From Umbilicaria muhlenbergii (Eukaryota > Ascomycota > Lecanoromycetes > Umbilicariales > Umbilicariaceae), in assembly GCA_000611775.1 (NCBI GenBank), contig KK106983.1, positions 4,454,808-4,518,807 of the forward strand: a stretch of 64,000 nucleotides of DNA, given 5' to 3'. The notes below the pieces were generated by a model. That model was not told the DNA's origin, made no database searches, and saw nothing but the letters and a program-made list of their open reading frames with translations. The position numbers and the translations under genes were made by a program. This document shows positions 60,405 to 64,000 of the stretch, in pieces; position 1 is the stretch's first letter, and each line of letters starts with the position of its first letter.

Positions 60405-60972
60405 CCCTTCTTGCGGGTTACTCCTGTTCAGCACGTAGCGACATCTAGTCTGTCGCACAAGTCGGTGAGTGCACCTTCAACATCGAAGACCACATCAGAG
60501 CTAACGATAGGGCGACTAGACCATAGCTGCTATACCCTCTTTGCTGTGTTCGCTAACCATTCTTTGCTACCATTGACTAAAAGGGACAAAGGACCACCAG
60601 CAATCCTCTAGAATAGCAGTAGCATGATAAAACAAATAGGTTGCTGTCAGACTGTAAGCTATTACGCAAAATACTCGGAAAGCGTGAAAGAGGTTCCTGT
60701 ATTTACGTAGATATCACGCAGCTTGAGCGGTTTAGCCTCATCTCGTGAAAATCAACACCTTACTGGCAGTAACTTCATTGCTGCAAGAACGTAGTCTATA
60801 TCCACCGCGCTGGATCCTCAACACTCGGGCCACATACTCTTCCACAATCCAAGATGTTCAGTCAAACAGTGAATGTGATTCGGGCAAACATGCTACCAGC
60901 CTTCCTGGCCTGTCTGGTCCGAGTTGACCTGACTGAGTAAGAGCGTCAATCTCTACCTCAAGCTAGCTGAGC
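60405..60972. other. Spacer upstream of the synaptojanin gene
   Basis: About 0.57 kb, AT-richer than the flanking coding DNA. It holds the synaptojanin promoter and possibly a last exon of the preceding small gene. Nothing else recognised. Confidence 0.35.
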
Positions 60973-63900
60973 ATGTCTCTGCGAATCCTCCTTCGCGACC
61001 AACCTGCTCGCTCCATTGCCATTCTGACAGAGTCCCATGTTCTCGTTTTTCGGCATAGTCCGTCGGCGGCGGGCACGCAGAGCATCGGCTCAAGCGTCCA
61101 GGCCGGAGCGCCTCGGTGCATCGTAGAGTTCTCCGCCATGGATGATGTCGATTTAGCAGACTACCGACCGTTGCGCACATCAAACGTCCATGGCACTTTG
61201 GGATTGATCAATATCCGAGCGGATGTCTTCTTGTGCATTATCAGTGGAGCGGCTCGTGTTGCCAACGTGAGACCAGGAGAGACGGTTCAAAAAATATTAT
61301 CTGTCGAGTTTTGTAAGTGATCCAAGCTATTCACAGCCGTTCCGTGTGGCCGACGCTGACCCTATCTAAGACTGCCTCAATCGACCAGATTACGATCATG
61401 AACTGCACAACGAGATCAATCCGTATTCCACTGATGACGTGGGTGCGGATGGCTTCGACCACGGCCGTGACGGAGAGCTTCGCGAGCCAGCTTTGGAGCA
61501 TCCCTGCCTGGCTTTGAAAAAGCTCTTGAGCAGTGGGACATTCTACTATAGCGTGGATTTCGACATAACCAATCGTTTGCAGGACAGGTAACTACGTTTA
61601 CTCCAATTTCCTTCTACCTCCGCTGAGATACGGCAGATCAAGTGAAGAGTCGGCCTTTGACATCGACAGGCTTGACGAGGACTTTCTGTGGAACTCATAC
61701 ATGATTGAGCCTCTCGTTGGATTCCGCTCACGTCTCGCCGCCGGAGACAGAGAGGCGCTGGACGCGTCGCGATTCTTGACTTCGGCGATTAGGGGGTTCG
61801 TGTCGACAGTCACCCTACCTGCCTCAACATCCCCAATCAAATCTCTGCGGACCAACATGCCTTCTAGCTTGACTTTGATTTCCCGACTGTCGTGCCGCCG
61901 AGCTGGCACTAGATTTAACGCAAGAGGAATCGATGATGATGGGAACGTTGCTAATTTTGTGGAGACGGAAACGGTATTCTGGTATCCATCTGGGCTATGT
62001 TTCTCGTATGCTCAAATTCGAGGTTCCGTTCCACTTTTCTGGGAGCAGGCAACAGGTCTCCTCCCCGGCCAGCAGAAGATTCAAATCACCCGGTCCCCTG
62101 AAGCAACTCAGCCAGCGTTCGACAAGCACTTTGAGGATTTGGAAGTTAACTATGGGATAGTCTATGTGGTGAACTTACTGAGTGAATCGAAACAGGGGGA
62201 GGTAGAGTTGACCCAGAGGTATCGGTACCATATACAACATAGTTCTCTCAATAAAAATATTCCTAGCGCTGCAGGGGTGGATTCTCGTCTACTCGAAGAA
62301 TCGCAGTTCGACTTCCATGCCGAAACTAGGGGACCGGGCGGTTACGAAGCCGCGAATTCGATACGAAGGCTTATACAGCATCAGGCTGATGGTTTCGCCT
62401 ACTACATGTCCGAGAAAGCTGAAGACTCTGAGTCCGCGTCTACGGACGAGAAGACAGATTTTCGGCAGAGGTCGGTGGTCATACTGCAGCAGGAAGGGGT
62501 TTTCAGAACTAATTGTTTGGATTGCTTGGACCGTACCAATCTCATCCAAACGATTATTAGCCAGATGGCCATTGAATCTTTTCTCGAACACCGCAGCGAG
62601 CGTGCGACCGCCGATTTTTGGATGCGACATTCCAGCTTGTGGGCGGACAATGGTGACGTACGTAGAGCATCATGTTTCAAGCTCGCATAGGGCTAAGATC
62701 GGTGGCAGGCTTTATCGAAGATCTATGCCGGCACTGGTGCTCTAAAATCATCTTTCACAAGGCATGGGAGAATGTCCCTCGCAGGGGCTATAGCAGATGC
62801 GCGCAAAAGCGCCACGCGATTGTATATCAACAACTTTGCAGATAAGGGTCGCCAGAATACGATAGACCTTCTTCTAGTGAGTCGGACGGGGTATGTTGGT
62901 ATCAAAGCTATGTTAACCGTCCCTTAGGGCCGCCTTGTGGATCAGTTGCCCGTTCATCTTTACGATCCTATCAACGATTATGTAAACTCCGAGCTGAGTA
63001 GAAGGTTTACTCTAAAACACCCTTGTGGTCGAGTGGTAGCTGACTGCGGAACAGGAGCAACGAATATACATCGTCCAAGGTTGTACACTTTTGGGTTGGG
63101 ACTTTCAATCTTAACGGCCGAGCGAATGGTGTCAATCAGGACCTCTCACCCTGGCTGTGCTCCGAGATAAACCGCTTGCACCAGCAGCCAGAGATTGTTG
63201 CTGTAGGATTTCAGGAGATTGTGGAACTCAGTCCTCAGCAAATTATGTCCACCGATCCCGCAAGACGGCAAGACTGGGAGCTTGCCGTCAGAGAAACCCT
63301 CAATGGGAACGCACGGAAACATCGTGCAGAAGAATATGTGCTCCTACGCAGCGGTCAGCTCGTTGGAGCAGCACTGTTAGTTTTCGTCAAGCCTAGTATA
63401 CTGGGCGATATAAAAAATGTAGAAGGTAGTGTCAGGAAGGTGAGCAATCTTTCCATCCATGAAGGTTACAAGACAAGAAGACTGAGTGCACTAGACTGGG
63501 ATGTCTGGAATGGCTGGGAATAAGGGCGCTGTGGCAATTCGTATGGATTATGCGACGACTAGACTCTGCTTCGTGACGGCACATTTGGCGGCTGGTTTTG
63601 CAAACTACGAGGAACGAAATCGGGACTACCGTACAATCAATCATGGACTGCGTTTCCAAAGGAACAGATCTATCGAGGATCATGATACTATCATCTGGCT
63701 GGGAGACTTTAACTACCGGATTGGCCTCAGCGACGATAGAGTTCGTAGACTGATCCACGCCGGCGACTTGGACACGCTTTACCAGAACGATCAGGTATGG
63801 CGCGCGATCCCTTCCCGGCTGAAAGCGCTAATAGAGTCCCAGTTGAACCTACAAATGGTCGCAGGGTTGACATTTCCCTTCTACTCCGAAGCAAGGATAA

Positions 63901-64000
63901 CTTTCATGCCGACGTACAAATACAACAACGGGACCGACGACTACGACATTTCGTGAGTTATGTTCGAGGATCGATGCTTTGAATCGTTGCTGACCATGTC
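60973..64000 (+). CDS. Synaptojanin-type phosphatase (Sac1 + inositol 5-phosphatase), 3' part missing
   Basis: Polyphosphoinositide phosphatase of the Inp51/52/53 (synaptojanin) family, active in endocytosis and actin patch turnover. Exons 60973-61312, 61371-61587, 61637-62657, 62709-62876, 62928-63004, 63055-63439, 63495-63794 and 63843-63952, then an intron runs off the right edge; introns are 48-58 bp. The Sac domain occupies about residues 1-560 (LDEDFLWNSYMIEPLVGFRS, ARGIDDDGNVANFVETET). It keeps the catalytic CX5RT as NCLDCLDRTN near residue 479, as in Inp52/53 and unlike the degenerate Inp51. The 5-phosphatase begins about 617 (WVGTFNLNGR, VGFQEIVELSPQQI, GNKGAVAIRM, WLGDFNYRIGL); its C-terminal catalytic histidine region and the proline-rich tail lie outside. 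The 48 bp intron at 63795-63842 is stop-free and in frame. Paralogue (Inp52 or Inp53) not decided. Confidence 0.94.

Overview
The window looks like 64 kb of nuclear DNA from a filamentous ascomycete (Pezizomycotina; Dothideomycetes or Eurotiomycetes is a guess). Reasons: single genes broken by many introns of about 45-65 bp with GTNNGN donors and CTAAC/CTGAC branch sites just before the acceptor; Pezizomycotina-type proteins (an RRM-YTH fusion, a PRO1/NosA-like zinc-cluster regulator, a Rgd2-type F-BAR/DEP/RhoGAP); no operons; spacers of 0.3-5 kb. I rebuilt exons by eye from splice signals and family motifs. In every complete model but one the coding length is a multiple of three and the family motifs run through the junctions.

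Layout, left to right: a Chk2/Rad53/Cds1 checkpoint kinase (minus, cut by the left edge) and PI4-kinase STT4 (plus) diverge from a 0.7 kb spacer. A Ste20/GCK-III kinase (plus) follows, then a gene-poor 5 kb stretch with CRE-like sites and a heptamer repeat. Next come an RRM-YTH RNA-binding protein (plus), converging on a manganese-type CDF cation transporter (minus), and a UBA-UAS-UIM-UBX Cdc48 cofactor (minus) that diverges from the proteasome factor ECM29 (plus). After a 2.2 kb spacer lie the PRO1/NosA-like regulator and GAR transformylase ADE8 (both plus); ADE8 converges on a membrane dipeptidase (minus). The dipeptidase diverges from a Rgd2-like RhoGAP (plus), which converges on the replication licensing factor CDC6 (minus). 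An alcohol dehydrogenase (plus), a serine-rich unknown protein (minus), the trehalose-synthase subunit Tps3/Tsl1 (minus), PXR1/GNO1 (minus), a small coiled-coil unknown (plus) and a synaptojanin-type Sac1/5-phosphatase (plus, cut by the right edge) complete the window.

Most genes are conserved housekeeping or signalling genes with no obvious shared pathway. Loose themes are phosphoinositides (STT4 makes PI4P; the synaptojanin removes phosphates), cell cycle (Chk2, Cdc6), and proteasome/Cdc48 (ECM29, Ubx5). I see no secondary-metabolite cluster, CRISPR array, rRNA, confident tRNA or recognisable transposable element.

The most notable points: a zinc-cluster DNA-binding domain spread over exons that include 10-nt and 14-nt micro-exons, whose joint skipping would keep the frame but delete a zinc ligand; a probable one-base frameshift in the UBX gene; a paired MCB (ACGCGT) element just upstream of CDC6; a Rgd2-like RhoGAP without the arginine finger; a Tps3 subunit with degenerate catalytic motifs; a 9-mer GTAAGGTAC seen five times, always between genes; and several stop-free, in-frame introns.
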